Shown here piece by piece: positions 1 through 12,021 of a stretch of DNA of 64,000 nt (positions are counted from its first letter, which is position 1; each line of letters starts with the position of its first letter). The stretch is from Rosa chinensis (taxonomy: Eukaryota; Streptophyta; Magnoliopsida; Rosales; Rosaceae): the NCBI RefSeq assembly GCF_002994745.2, contig NC_037092.1, positions 78,891,824 through 78,955,823 on the forward strand, read 5' to 3'. The notes beneath the pieces are model-generated. The model had not been told where the DNA came from and searched no databases. It saw nothing but the letters and a program-made list of their open reading frames with translations. A program made the position numbers and the translations under genes.

Positions 1-87
1 TATGAATTGGATCTGAGGAAAAAGCCCAAATGCGAGGCCCGTTAGGGTTTCAAGTTTTTTTGGGTGTTTTGAATTGCATGGAATTTG

Positions 88-399
88 TAATCTTAGCTTT
101 TCAGATCCAGTGTTAGATACCTAGAATTCCTAGCATGGAGTTGATATGCAATGGAATGGGAATGATCTCTAATTCAGTTTATGTTGTTCTAAATGTGTTG
201 GAATTATTTTTGTTTGTCGTTGTGTTTGAATTTATACTTCGCTTTTGATTTGAACTATTAAAACCGAGTATCTTTGAGAATTTCATCTATGCAAGAATCA
301 CCACGAATCAATTTTCTTACCATAAAACAAATCTGGATGGGGTCCATGGGTAAAACCAGAATGAAATTTGTAGAAAACCAGTATTGGAAATTTTACATA
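88..399 (+). repeat. Partial third copy of the duplicated locus flank
   Basis: This stretch closely matches 10505-10840 and 57305-57640 (shared 'gatccagtgttagata', 'agcatggagttgatatg', 'accataaaacaa'). It is broken at 399/400, where the copia-C LTR begins. The short open frames in it are not conserved between the copies, so no gene is called. Positions 1-87 show no match to the other copies and no feature I can name. Confidence 0.8.
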
Positions 400-636
400 T
401 GTTTAAGGAAAACTGAAATTGGGAGAGAATTGAGTCGTGTTTTCATTGATAATAGGGGCTTCTTTATATAGAGGATTACAAGATATAGAATCAGAGTTGT
501 ACAAGGAAAGATAATCATACAATTAATAGAATATCTATGAATATCTCAGAGAATATCTCTAATTCTAAACCCTATTACAACTAGGTCAAGTAATCTAGAG
601 TTTGGGCCAGACACATATTTTGGATTTACTTGAACA
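400..636 (-). mobile_element. 3' LTR of copia-C (minus strand)
   Basis: Read on the minus strand, the 237-bp segment begins TGTTCAAGTAAATCC and ends CCTTAAACA, giving TG...CA ends. It follows a purine-rich tract (rev-comp of 'actcccccttgtgtcgc') that serves as the polypurine tract, and contains TATATAAAG near 462-471. The end resembles the end of the copia-B LTR (ACTTAAACA). No second LTR is visible, so the 5' part of the element is missing. Confidence 0.8.
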
Positions 637-639
637 CTC

Positions 640-3600
640 CCCCTTGTGTCGCTTAAAAGTGGTGCTCCTCTCGTTGCCTCATTAAAAACCTTGACGAGTA
701 ACAAAAACCCTGTGGGACAAAAATAACCTCAGTCGAAGGGGGAAAAGAGCACAACATACCCTTCACGTTTCGAGACCATACATGTAGACATCTACCCATG
801 ATGTCTGTATCTCCCCCTGATGACTGACCACTACGGTCATGGGAGTTCGGATAACTTCCGCAAATGATGCTACCAACATGTTTCTCGAAAGTGGAATTTA
901 GGCAATGACTTAGTGAGCAAGTCTGTCATACTGTCCTCAGATCGAACCTAGTTCACTTTGATCTTGAGGAGAGTCTGTTGTTGCTGATTATCCTTAGTGT
1001 TGTTGCTTTTGATGAAGCCTTGCTTCACTTATTCAAAATAAGCAGCATTATCAGAAAGGCTCGTAGGCTCATCTGTGATAGACTTCAAATCACAATTGTT
1101 CGAACATGCATAATTATGGATCCAATCCATATACATTCACGAACCACTTCGTGAAGAGTAATAGTCTCTGCATTGTTCGAAGATATAGCGACTATGGTCT
1201 ATTATGTAGACCTCCAAGATATCACGGTCTTTACCCATGGTGAACACTTAATCTGTCTGGGAATGACCTTTGTATGGGTCAGAGAGATACCCAATATCAG
1301 CAAAACCTTCCAAAACACATGTTATTTTGGGATGGGGATAGTAGACGCAGGCCAGTGCTAGCAGCGTTCCTGGTATGTGATGGTTCCGAATCCATCATCT
1401 CTTTGTATGGATAGAACAAGCCCATATCAATTGTACATCTCAAGTACTAAAAGATATCTTTTACACCAATCCAATGGCGCCGCGTTGGCACAGAGTTATA
1501 TCTAGCTAACAAGTTCATTGCAAATGAGATGTCCAGTCTTGTGCATTGAGCTAAGTACAATAATGAGCTTATTGTACTTAAGTAAATCACTTCTGCCTCT
1601 AGCACATCTTCATCATCATCCTTTGGATGAAGAAGATCCTTTTAAGGATCAAGACTACGGTCAAGTTCCAAACCGAGACATAATCATGTTCTCCCAAAGT
1701 CCTTAATCTCAAACTCGGATTTCAAGTGTTCAGCAGTTTCCCTTAACTCTTTAAGGGCTTCCAATAAAGATCATGTCCAACATAAACCGCGATGGAATCT
1801 GAAACTTGTTATGGAAACAAGTGGGCATATCCCTTCCCAATCAAGTAGTCACTTTAGTGAGCATTTCAATCTTATTGTAAACGCGCTCCGTGGTCTAGAG
1901 CCACTTGACTTGGGGTAAATGAAGTTCACCATGAACCTTCATGTATATTTCGTATCTAGATCTCCATAGAGATACGTATGACCACATTTGTAAGCTGCAT
2001 GTTTAGTTATTCAGAAACTACCAAACTGACAGGGTAGTGGAGTGCAATGACATCCTTTATAAGAGAATATGTTTCATTGAAGTCGATTCCAAGGCGTTTT
2101 GTAAGAAGCCTTGCGCCATAATTGCCATCTTTTTTTCTCACCACGCTTTCTAACAAAGACCCATTAGTCAATAGGTTTTATGTTAGGAGGTGTTGGCATC
2201 ACTGGCTCAAAAACCTTCCTTTTCGTTAGAGAATCCAACTTAACTTGGATCATATCTTTTCATTTAGGCCAAATTTCTCTACGTTGGCATTCATTCCTCA
2301 ACGGAGCATGGTTCGATGTCATCGGACTTAACAAACTCATGCATAACGAAATGCGCAACTACATTATCAATTATGATGGAGTTTCTATCCCACGTTTCAT
2401 GTACACTAGTGTAATTTTCAAAGAGTTCTATATTCTCAGGAATAGGTTCTGACGTTGAGGCGTCCCCCAACGATAACCATAATCTGGAAAATTCTCATGA
2501 GACGGATTTTGAGTCTTGTTGATCAAAGGATTGGAATGTGCCAAAGTATCCTTCGAACCCACGAGCCTCCCACGCATCCTAGCTGGGGCCATGGCCTATA
2601 ACACCAGAGTGCCACTCTCTTTGGCGTTGGCGCCATGCCTACCTCCGTGTAGGTGGCGCTACGTCCTCTCGTAGGGACGTCCATTCTTGCAGGCATGTTT
2701 GCAGCATATTTGTGTGATCTCATCACTTTAACAGGGATCGAGATGAGACATAGTGCGGATAGACCACGACAATTCCTATCGTTCCTGCTGAACATCTGTG
2801 TTCTTATCTCCCCCTAACGATGGGAAGACTGTCTCATCAAAGTGACATCTGCAAATCTAGCGATAAGGAGATCGTCTAGCAAAGACATTAAGTGGCGGAC
2901 GATTGTTGGAATCTCAAATCCAACTTAATTGCTTATTCCTTTGTAAGGACCCATCATAGAGCGTTGTGCCGGTGCAATTGGCACATAAATGGCACACTCA
3001 AATATGCGTAAGTACGATACTTGTACCCAGTCACTAGCTGTAATGCAGATGTAGATTGAGTGGCGGTGAGTCATAGACGAATTAGCATAGCTGCATGCGA
3101 TATTGCATCACCCCAAGCAGATATAAGGAGATTGGTGCGCATTACCAATGTCCGAACTACCATCGTACTCGTTTCTGCGAGACCATTTGGGTGTGTTTAT
3201 GGGAATATGATGTCTAACATCAGTCCCATTGCAATAACCATCGAAAGTCTTCGATGTAAACTCTCTAGCATAGTCAAATCCAATTGACTGAATAGGATGA
3301 TTCGGGGAGTGAGCCTGTTGTTATATGATATGTGCTAGGAGTGTAGCTTAAGCAACATTACAAGTGGACAATGGCATAACACGTGACCAGTATGTTTGCT
3401 AGTCAACCAATATCATGAGATATTTAAATGTTCGCAAGTTGGTTGAACTAGTCCACAAAATCCCCACAGACTCTATGTAAGAACAGAATGAGTATTTTCA
3501 TATCCTTTGCATAAGACGGTCTCAGTCCTAACTTCCCTAAGGAACGGGCTTTGTAAAATGAGCGAGAGACCTTAGAATCAACCAATGAGGATTTTGGTTG

Positions 3601-4250
3601 AGCCTAAGCGTCTAACACACTATGTGAAGCAAAGTTGGTGATTGCCACATCACTTGGGGCGTCATCACCATGATGTACACTATCCATGGTGTCATGGATA
3701 AGGACTATACCAGCCCTAGGCTGGTGGTGAATGGCCCCGGCTCCGGAGGCAGCGGCGGCGGTCACGCTTAGTCCAAGAATGAACTTTTGATTTATGCTTC
3801 GTTTCGCTTAAAAGAAAGAATGTCCATGTGAAGTTTTTAGTAGACGGATCATCATATCATGACCAGGATGATCTATCCTATTGCGACAAAGTCAATATGT
3901 GTCTAAATCCAAGATATCTTCTCTCATGACTTTATTGGATTTAATAGCTCGAATAGTGACATAGAGTCCACTAAAGAGACACATAAACTTCTCTAAGATG
4001 CGTCTTTGTTCGCAATAGTTAGAGGTATTGCAAAGGAACTCTTTTTCGTTCTTAGTATGCGTTTCAGCATGGAATCCGTTGGCTATTCATATGTGCGATT
4101 TTCCCTTAGAGCGTAGAGAGTTTTTGTGACAGTAATCAAGGTGCCATTTGGCAAGGGGAACTTGGGCTATTCCATCTCCTTGAGCTAATACTGATGGCCT
4201 AGCCATCGTAGTCACAAAGAAATATGCTCAAAATAAAAATGGAGTCATAA
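640..4250 (-). pseudogene. copia-C pol (protease, integrase, RT, RNase H), decayed
   Basis: No long frame survives, but the reverse complement follows the copia-B pol at 39900-43805 in order. Examples are the RNase H end (near 900-930, matching 'ttcactaagtcgttacc'), the RT segment at 1530-1600, the integrase/RT linker at 2523-2860, and the pre-integrase segment at 4080-4200 just after a GC-rich spacer at 3715-3770. Many stops and frameshifts are present. It would have encoded the Ty1/copia polyprotein that reverse-transcribes and integrates the element. Same family as copia-A and copia-B. Confidence 0.8.
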
Positions 4251-4573
4251 TGAAAAGAACTCAAAATTTTATTCATAAGCCAACGGGGTTACATCATTGT
4301 CTCTTTGACCAAAGAAAATCTAATCCAAAATGCTAACTAATGCAAAACAATGGTAGTCGTCTAACTTTTTTCGGTAACTCCAAAATAAATGTGACTAGGT
4401 GAGTATAGAGATGTCGGTGGAGCAAGGCTTGCTTAAGTACCACCAATCTCAGAACCCTCCTAGACATCACACTTACTTTGGGTGAGCCTACTTTGAAGAA
4501 AGACTAAACCATTGGCATCTACTACAAAAATATATGGCAATTGCCTATTACATCTCTTGGAAAATAAAAAGAC

Positions 4574-5700
4574 TTAATCAAAATCGCTAGTCTCTGGATC
4601 TTGGCCTTTGAAGTTTTCAACCCTTAGAGCGAGATCGTCATCTTGATCTTCTTGCTCCATGTAATTTGCTTCCCTTACTTCACGATAGGTCTTGTACGCA
4701 TTAGCAACATTCTGGGGTGCATTACATGCTTTAGCCCAATGTCCAGACGCTCCACACTGTAGACAAGCATCATTATGGTCAGGCTCCCTTGATCGAGGCA
4801 CGCCTAGAGCGCGTTGAGGACGGCTATGATCCTTGGTGGCGCCACCACCATAGCCGGAAGCTCTGCCTCTCTCTCTCTCTTCACACGTTGACCTCTAAGG
4901 TTCCGTGCACGCCTATCTTGGCGGTTTCCTTCCTTTTTGGGGCGAGAATATGGACCAGAACATCCAGAATAATCCCTTTCCTTAGGGTTTCGCTCCTAGC
5001 GCCCTCCCTTAGAGGCGCGATTATAATTAGACTCTGGAATTGGCTTTTCTCCTACGGGTCTAGAGTTATAGTTCTTCACAAGTATGTTGTCGTGCTTTTC
5101 AGCTACATTCATGACTCCAATAATCTCATGAAATCTTGTGATGTGTCCGGCATTGGCATCAATTCAATAGTTCTTGGCTATCATCAATGCATAAACGGGG
5201 AAGGTAGAGAGAGTCTTCTCGATCAACATCGTATCAGTGATTTTCTGCCCACAGAATTCCATCAAAGACTTGATATGAAGTGCTTCAAATTTGTATTTAA
5301 GTACATACTTGAAATCACAGAAGTGGAGGCTATGCCATCTCACTTCTAAGTCTGGAAGCAGGGAGTCACGAACGTTGCCAAAATGCTGCTCGAGTTCTAC
5401 CCACAATTTTCTTGGGTCTTCCTCATTGAGGTACTCATTCTGGAGTGCGTCATTCATGTGCCTTGTCATGAGAATTATGGCTTTAGCTTCATTGGCCTCT
5501 CTCATAGCTCTATTCTCTTCAAAAGCGGCAGCTTGTTGAGGAGTAAGCACATTCTGACTTGGCTCTTGGATTGTAATCAGGATCCCATTAGCCTTAAGAT
5601 GCTGGCGCACATCACAGACCCACTTGTGGTATCTTGCGCTTGTTGTCTTTAGTGGAGCGAAGCTCAATTTGTTCAGATTACTCATCCTGAAAAACAACAA
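4574..5700 (-). pseudogene. copia-C gag with CCHC zinc knuckle, broken
   Basis: The 5164-5700 frame encodes a copia-type gag N-terminus (YHKWVCDVRQHLKANG, KLWVELEQHFGN pattern) that matches the copia-B gag at 38426 in order. A TGA stops it at 5164; the same frame then continues with residues like NYNSRPVGEKPIPESNYN and meets a TAG. The C-terminal piece at 4574-4801 carries a CX2CX4HX4C knuckle (CLQCGASGHWAKAC) and an acidic tail. Gag would form the virus-like particle. The original ATG is most likely the MSNLNKL methionine near 5685, directly after a splice-acceptor-like 'tttttcag'. Confidence 0.85.
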
Positions 5701-6056
5701 AAAATTAGGGTTAATTTTGGAGCGAAAAGGCTACCACGAAAATAATAGAATTTCTTAGTGTAGTCGCTTCCAAGAAATTAGGAATTTCCGAGTGTAGTCG
5801 CATCCAAGAAATTCGATTCCAAGAGGGGTTGGATTAGATCGAAACAATGATGTGAGTGTTCGATCATAAATTCTCTACAAACTCTAAGTTTAGAGATCTC
5901 AACAAGCTCCAAGCTTGAAGTGAGCACGAACCCCCACAGTTCGGCTTAATTAGGTCTCCCTTATGATGAAGAAAGGGAAGTAGAAGAAGGGAGTTTGCAA
6001 GTCCCCGAGAAAAGAAATAAAAACTTCAAAAACGGGAACTTTTAGTAAAAAATACC
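5701..6056 (-). other. copia-C leader, probable leader intron
   Basis: Non-coding stretch between the DUF4283 stop and gag on the minus strand. It ends in a polypyrimidine/CAG acceptor immediately before the gag ATG and starts with a GAG|GTATTT donor-like site just after the DUF4283 stop. The copia-B leader has the same layout (donor-like GTAAGT near 38071, acceptor directly before its gag ATG). Confidence 0.5.
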
Positions 6057-6818
6057 TCAAAATAGGTCGCCTGAAAATTTGACCGGAAAAAGTGGCCGGC
6101 GGTGACCTGTCGCCGGAGCTGCTGACTTAGCACCGGCTGTTGACTGACTGCTGACGTGGCGCTGCTGTCGATGACATGGATGCTGACCTATCGATGGCTG
6201 CTGGGCTGACGTCAGCGGGCTTGGAGCAGTGGGCTTCTGGGCCTGGAGCTTGTCCTCGTCCTCCACCCAGTACCACCGTTTGAAAGGCAGCGGCTTGTTC
6301 AGCGGGTTTAGGATGCAAAGTTTTCCGGCTTTCTTTCCAATCTTGTCGATCTCCTGAAAGTCCCCTAGGGTGTAACCAATCATAGTCATTACCCTTTCTG
6401 ATCTGAAAGCAGGAGGGATACCTTAGAGAGTTATCCAATATGAAGCCAAGGTCAGAGGGACCTGTTCCACCGGTGTAACTCCATCATAGCAAGCCAGCGT
6501 CACCGGAGCATGGTTGTATCCCCATGGAGCGCCCTTCCAAATACGAACCCGATCTGAAGGATCCGACAGTGTGAACAACACCCTCTGTCCTTCTGCCTCC
6601 TCCACCTGAAGAGATCCATTCGTCCGCCATGCATTGCGGAACATCCCTAGAAAGGACCGGATCTTAAAATCTCGAGTAGTGAGTAGCTTTCCCACCATAA
6701 ACACCTCAGATTACCGTAGACCTTGGCCTTGTGTAGGCCGAAGATCCACCTGTTTCTTACCCTCAGCAATAGCAAGCGAGGATGCAAGCCTAGCAGCCAT
6801 GGCATCAACGGAACTCAT
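6057..6818 (-). pseudogene. DUF4283-type gag/zinc-knuckle-family protein, broken
   Basis: From an ATG at 6818 the frame reads MSSVDAMAARLASSLAIAEG, meets TAA at 6711-6713, and continues in the same frame with a domain typical of plant DUF4283 proteins (KIRSFLGMFRNAWRTNG, RVLFTLSDPSDRVRIWKGAP). After a second in-frame TAA near 6421 it goes on with GIPPAFRSERVMTMIGYTLG and GKLCILNPLNKPLPFKRWYW, and ends at 6057. About 250 codons in total. The family is common in retroelement-derived plant genes and its function is unknown. It lies directly upstream of copia-C gag in the same direction, replacing the expected LTR-proximal leader. Confidence 0.75.
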
Positions 6819-7081
6819 GGTTGCATTGAAAGGAGAAAGCAAAGCTAACCCTAGCAGAGAAAGAGAGACTGCTCTACTTTGGTGTTCAAACAGCACCGTT
6901 GAGCTAGGTTTCTCACAGTGCAAGTCTACAACCAGTGAAGAAGGAAGAAGAGAATGGAGAGCAGCCGAATCTCTCACAGTACCGGTGGGTGCCCAGATCA
7001 TTTTCTGGCTGCCCTTTTTATTTTTATTTTTTTTTAAGTAATGGGACAGATTACATAAGGAAATAAACAAAATGTTTTGAA

Positions 7082-7364
7082 TGTCTATTGGGGGGCAATA
7101 GACGTTTTTAAATTGATACAATCTTTTCGTTTTTTTCTTTAAACAAAGTTTTATTATCTAAATTTTAGGCGATTAGTTCATATTATGGCAACCGAAAGTT
7201 CTATTAGAGGGCAATAGACGTCTATTGGGGGGAAATACACGTCTATTAGGGGGCAATATATGGCTGATAGACGTCTATTGCCCCCAATAGATGTCTATTA
7301 GGAGGCAATAGACTATTGGGACAATAGACATCTATTGAGGGGCAATAGACGTCTATTAGGGCAG
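7082..7364. repeat. CAATAGACGTCTATTG palindromic repeat cluster
   Basis: Several copies of the 16-bp perfect palindrome or one-base variants (core ATAGACGTCTAT), separated by G or C runs, sit at 7082-7107 and 7190-7364. Apparent open frames across it (translating to IDVYCP-like repeats) come only from the repeat. It lies upstream of the DUF4283 pseudogene on its strand. Confidence 0.9.
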
Positions 7365-7715
7365 CAAATCTTTCCGGTGGGAGGGTGCCGGTGACCGGAA
7401 TCCCGCTGCCGGTGATCGGATTCCGGCGAAATTTGGCCGGAATCAGGCGACCGGTGGCCATTGACGGGGCTCTGGCGAAGTCTCCTATGGTTTCTCTCTC
7501 TTCCATTTTTTTTTCTCTCTCTCTAAGTAACAAGGGGTGAGGTAAAATGGTATTAAAAAAATAAAAAACAAAAAAAAAATCTAAATGGGGTATTAGAGAA
7601 GACCTCCTTAGAGTGTTTTGGATAAGAGAGAATTAAAAAAACTTAATGGGGTAAGTAGGAAAAGAATCTCTAAAAATGGGGTAAATTGACAAAACCCTAT
7701 TTTTAAATTGCTATT
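7365..7715. repeat. Repeat shared with 13500-14260
   Basis: It has a C/G-rich stretch with 'accggaat' motifs, a CT run, then a segment (aaggggtgaggtaaaatgg; gaagacctccttagagtg; aatctctaaaaatgggg) that recurs at about 14040-14190. In both places it is next to a palindromic repeat cluster. It looks like the 5' end of a repeated transcription unit reading on the minus strand. 7715-8040 is AT-rich with nothing I can name. Confidence 0.7.
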
Positions 7716-8039
7716 AGTCTCCCACGAAACGTTTGACTTGAATATTGTGAGTATTATTTCTTAAGTTTTAGTATTGTTCTGTCTATGTGCACCACATTTA
7801 AAAACCGAAGTGGTGTTAACTCAATGGTTGTGAGTATTCATTCAAGATGAACCTTCTACAATCCTCTTTAGTATATAGATTAATTAATTAGTATGTAACA
7901 GACAAAATAGGAAAACATGGTAGCATTCCCAAATTAATGACTTTTTTTCTTCTCATATCACATCAGTCAAATATTCACCAAAAAATAATCTATCCACGAC
8001 TACTACGTCTCCATCAAATTTAAAAAAATAAAAAATATT

Positions 8040-8700
8040 CACAACTCCATCAAAAAGAAACTTATTCACAACCAGAGCTCCATCAAATCAAAAACAACTA
8101 CATCAAAAAGAAACCATGCACAAGTACTCCATTAGGTTCACAACTCCATCAAAAAGAAAATATTCACAACTCCATCAAAAAGACTTATTCACAACTCCAT
8201 CAAAAAGAAAATATTCACAACTCCATCAAAAAGACTTATTCACAACTCCATCAAAAAGAAACTATCCACAACTCCATCCAAAAAGACTTATTCACAACTC
8301 CATCAAAAAGAAACCATTCACAACTCCATCAAAAAGACACTATCCACGACTACATCTCCATCAAATAAAAAAAAACTATTCACAACTCCATCAAAAAAAC
8401 TTATTCACATCTCCATCAGATCTCCATCAAATCAAAAACAACTCCATCAAAAAGAAACCATCCACAACTCCATCAAAAAGACTTATTCACAACTCCATCA
8501 AAAAGAAACTATCCACAGCTCCATCCAAAAAAACTTATTCACAACTCCATCAAAAAAACACTATTCACGACTACATATCCATCAAATAAAAAAAAACTAT
8601 TCACAACTCCATCAAATCTAAAACTATTCGCAACTCCATCAAAAAAACTTATTCACGACCACATCTCCATAAAAAAAAAAATTAAAAAAGACTATTCACA
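8040..8700 (+). repeat. Tandem array, about 25/26-bp units in 51-bp dimers
   Basis: Two alternating units, both built on 'ttcacaactccatcaaaaag', form a higher-order repeat of about 51 bp with decayed copies at both ends. An open frame runs through it (8116-8589) only because of its composition. The array ends just before the TATA box of the membrane-protein gene copy 1. Confidence 0.95.
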
Positions 8701-8723
8701 ACCACATCGTTTTATCTGTGGCA

Positions 8724-8733
8724 CTATATATAG
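8724..8733 (+). promoter_or_regulatory. TATA box of membrane-protein gene copy 1
   Basis: CTATATATAG lies about 70 bp upstream of the conserved ATG at 8804, right after the tandem array. The similarly placed CTATATAAAG exists upstream of copy 2, although the surrounding upstream sequences are unrelated. Confidence 0.55.
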
Positions 8734-8769
8734 TGGATCTGTGACTAAACAGCCTAGGCCTCCTCCAAC

Positions 8770-10855
8770 CGAGTTTAACGGTGTAATAGAAATAGAAAGA
8801 TATATGGATTGTTTGATAGATTTGAGGTACGCAATTCCACCGCTCATAAATCTCACTCTTCTCTTCCTAACCTCCCAAGACAAAGATTCAGGTGATTATG
8901 CATTAGAACTTGTCATCTTCCCCCTAAATTATCACCCCTTTATGAAACTGGCATATCTGTTTTTTGGGATTATCTTGCTGCTCTTCCTTCTTACCTCTTT
9001 CAAACTTCATCTCACGGCCCGACCAATCCATTTTCGAGTTGGGGATTTCTCAGGTCCTTTTTGCATCTTGTTGCTGGCCTCAATCATGTTACCAACATCT
9101 CTCTTCTGCTTTGCCTTTCCTATACTTATAATTCTGACTCCTTGGTATCCATTACTTATGAATGTGTTCAAGCACATCTTGTGCTGTATTTATGACACCC
9201 TTCTAGTCATCCCTACTTTTATTGTCATTTGCACAATCACTCAACATCAAGAAAATGGAGATCAACCAATAGATCCTCAAATTCTTCAAGTTGATGAGTT
9301 GATTATTGATATTGAAGAGCAATCAGTTGATGAAGAGCAAGAGTAAGTAGCTGAACATGCCTCAGCACAGTTTGAAGTCAAGTTTGTTTTAACGAGGAGG
9401 TTGTTACTCTAATAGAAATAAGTCGCTTATAGTACTTAAAGTTAAATCTTATAGCGATTGATGTTAAATCTTTAAAATAGGCATACTTGATCCTTTGCAA
9501 GGATTCGTTGCTTTGTCATTTTTATTTTTGGTCGAGTAAAATATGTTGTTTGATTAATGTTTGACTTGATGTAAGAGGTTTGTATTCAAGATGTTTTGGC
9601 TTTCATATATGTGTATATTTTGAACAACTAACTTGCGAGAAAAAATCACTAGTAGAAACATGGCTGTGGCCACAGCACAATAACCATGGTAAAACCATTT
9701 TTTGTCACACGCGGGCCCCACAGTTTAAAATAATATCCATCCATTTGCCAAGAAAGAAAGGAAAAAACATAAAAATAAGAAATCATTTTCTTAAGGGATT
9801 GCACGTTTGATGTAGTCCTCCTTGCGATGATCCAGGTGGGGATCGGATCTCAGTTTTACTCGTCCTTCAAATTCCCAATTTTATGGTTCCAATCACAAAC
9901 TTTCGAAAAGGGATTATACTCTGTCAATTTCTTAAACTTTCAAAAAAGGTTAATTATGAAGAAGAGGGTTTAGGTCCGGTCAGCTTTCATTTACTCAGTA
10001 CTCTAAGATTTAATTTGAGATTTTCCTTATTCTAATCGCTAATTCGTAATTATCGAAAAGAAATAAAACACTCAAAGTTTTTTCTCTTGTGTCGTTGTGA
10101 AGGTAGGCTGATTGAAAATTGATGTTTTTCCATATTGGGATATCCTGATGTTGTGTTTCTGAGGTTTCAGGGTAAGATTATAGAGATGATAAAGATTAAT
10201 GATGTCATAGCTCTATTGTTAGCATAAGTTGGGATGCCTGTACAAAAGGAGAGGGATAAATGTTCTCTAAATTTCTTACATAAGGCCTAAACTTATCTTT
10301 TCCGTTGATCAATTTCTTGGCCAACATAATGATAATGTTATACTCAGTATTTTTTAGGTGCTGATTTGGTTTACTTTGATCTCATATTCTTCCACATTCA
10401 TGTACTTTTCTCTTAGGTTTCTGTTCTGTCTCATTATCAGAATTATTCATAGGAACTAACAAATGTGGCTAAGAATGGGATTTGCTTTTGGTATATGGAA
10501 GTGGTAATCATAACTTTTCAGATCCAGTGTTAGATATCTGGAAGTTGTAGAGTGTGCAAGGACTCCTAGCATGGAGTTGATATGTAATGGAATGGGAATG
10601 ATCTAATTCAGTTTATCTTGTTCCAGATGTGTTGGAACTATTTCTGTTTGCAGATGTGTTTGAATTTATACAAATTACAAAGCCATCTGATTTGAACTAT
10701 TAAAACTGGTATCTTAGAGAATTTCATCTCTGCAAGAATTACCAGGAATCAATTTTGTTACCATAAAACAACTCTGGGTGGGTCCATGGGTAAACCAGAC
10801 GGCATTTGTTGAAAACCAGAATTGGAAATTTTATAATTCTTTTGGGGGGAAAAAT
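8770..10855 (+). repeat. Duplicated locus, copy 1 (nearly empty version)
   Basis: The segment contains the 180-codon gene, its 3' flank (9347-9640), a 'cactagtagaaacatggctg' motif at 9647, and about 1.2 kb of non-coding sequence. It aligns in order with 23270-24178, then 44209-44519, then 56764-57640. The breaks in the other copy coincide with mobile-element insertions. No ORF in 9650-10855 is conserved between the copies. Confidence 0.85.
8804..9346 (+). CDS. Unknown multi-pass membrane protein, copy 1 (180 aa)
   Basis: I do not recognise the family. The frame is open from ATG 8804 (MDCLIDLRYAIPPL). An upstream extension to 8741 has no ATG and the paralogue starts at the equivalent residue. 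Hydrophobic segments lie at about residues 47-68, 86-114 (one or two passes) and 123-146, giving three or four transmembrane helices. The C-terminus is acidic (DELIIDIEE, VDEEQE). The paralogue at 23302-23844 has the same length and most residues, with substitutions spread through the sequence, so both copies have kept the frame. A short N-terminal stretch and acidic tail flanking helices suggest an integral membrane protein of unknown compartment. No intron is visible. Confidence 0.65.
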   Translation: MDCLIDLRYAIPPLINLTLLFLTSQDKDSGDYALELVIFPLNYHPFMKLAYLFFGIILLLFLLTSFKLHLTARPIHFRVGDFSGPFCILLLASIMLPTSLFCFAFPILIILTPWYPLLMNVFKHILCCIYDTLLVIPTFIVICTITQHQENGDQPIDPQILQVDELIIDIEEQSVDEEQE

Positions 10856-11785
10856 TCACCAACGGTGTCTGGACACTTAGGGGACTTTCAGAATGATACC
10901 TGAACTTACAAAGTTATCAATGTGATACCTGGACTCATTTTTTCGTATCAACATCGTACCTATGACCAATTTCCGTATGTACTCAATGAAAGCATACCCC
11001 ATTTTCAACTGGAAACTTTGTGCTCCCCATGAAGAGCATATGTTCTGCTAAACATTTAAACATTCAATTTCATGAACGTCTGCGTAACAACATTTAGTCA
11101 CCTACAAAGAAAAGTATGCGCATGTGTGCCACAAACCAAGAAAGTGTGCAAGCCCTTGTGCTTCCATAGGGTCAGAAAAGCTGCCTATTCCAACACAAAT
11201 TGCTGCTGCTGCCTGCAAAGACAATCAAGCATGCATCGTTATATAGCCAAATTAATCAATGCATGTAGCCAAGTTGAGTTGATAATCTAATCACATTCTG
11301 CCTATTGAGTTGTCATAGTGGAAACTCTCAATGATGGGATAGACTATTTTGTTTTACCAGATAAGCTATTTACATCAATGTGATGCTGGTTTTATCAAGT
11401 TACCCCAACTGGGTTTTCAATACAGAAACCAGAATTTGCAAAAACAACCCAAAAGTTTGACCCTGTAAACACATATGACCAACTTTTTTGATGTTCTTCG
11501 AAACACAACCACTCAGAGGGTGCTGTTTGATCATTACACAAAGGGTACATGTCTAACCAGAAATCTTTCCTTTATGTGATAACCCAGGGGTAAATATCTC
11601 TAAAGTTTCCAACTTTGCCTACAAAAGAACTTCAAAACCCAGATGGGCATGGCAGAGTTTCAGTCTAGATGATACACTACCATCTTTAGTCCAAAAAGCA
11701 CCACCCTTTTCCTTATTTGGGCTATTTTTTTTTTTTAATATCAAATATAGATATGAGCATTGCAGGTATTGAAATTTAGATCATA
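10856..11785. other. No gene recognised
   Basis: AT-rich non-coding sequence. The start (10856-11000) resembles generic plant interspersed repeats. A 72-codon frame at 11072 has no support. A poly-T run lies near 11730. Confidence 0.5.
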
Positions 11786-11789
11786 GTGG

Positions 11790-12021
11790 ACCAACCTTCT
11801 TAGTCTCAGAGGCACCATCTCCACCTTTAGCTGCTGCTTAATCTTCTTCACTGGGTTCAACTTCAAGACTCTTATACCCACATATACCCTTGTGAGTATA
11901 TCTCAGGGTCATGAATGAGCAATGCAGTGAGGCCATTCTCAAGCTTGATTAATCTGTACAGTTTGTTATCATTTTGAGACTTTATTACAATATCGTCCGA
12001 GGAGAAAGTGGACCGACCCAT
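11790..12021 (-). pseudogene. Nardilysin-like (M16 metalloprotease) N-terminal fragment
   Basis: From the ATG at 12019-12021 (minus) the frame reads MGRSTFSSDDIVIKSQND, then LYRLIKLENGLTALLIHDPE, and stops at 11872 after 49 codons. This N-terminal pattern (IVIKSpND..LYRLI.LENGL.ALL.HDPEIY) is characteristic of plant nardilysin-like insulinase peptidases. A further piece at about 11875-11795 (SLEVEPSEED, stop, AAAKGGDGASETKKVGP) fits the acidic linker that precedes the peptidase domain in that family. The HXXEH zinc site and all catalytic regions are absent. It sits 60 bp beyond the PPR stop on the same strand, so it is a fragment and not a working enzyme. Confidence 0.6.

Noticed and set aside
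4789..5349. 186-codon plus-strand ORF
   Set aside because: It is the antisense of copia-C gag.
7246..7533. ORF translating to IDVYCP repeats (also 58369-58698, 58416-58649, 60440-60646)
   Set aside because: These are translations of the palindromic repeat on either strand; they have no conserved protein context.
8116..8589. 157-codon ORF in the tandem array
   Set aside because: The frame exists only because the repeat units lack stops; there are frame shifts between units and no domain.
9647..9690. CACTA terminal inverted repeat 'cactagtagaaacatggctg' (also at 24150)
   Set aside because: No matching inverted partner was found within the copies, so it stays a possible relic and not a called element.
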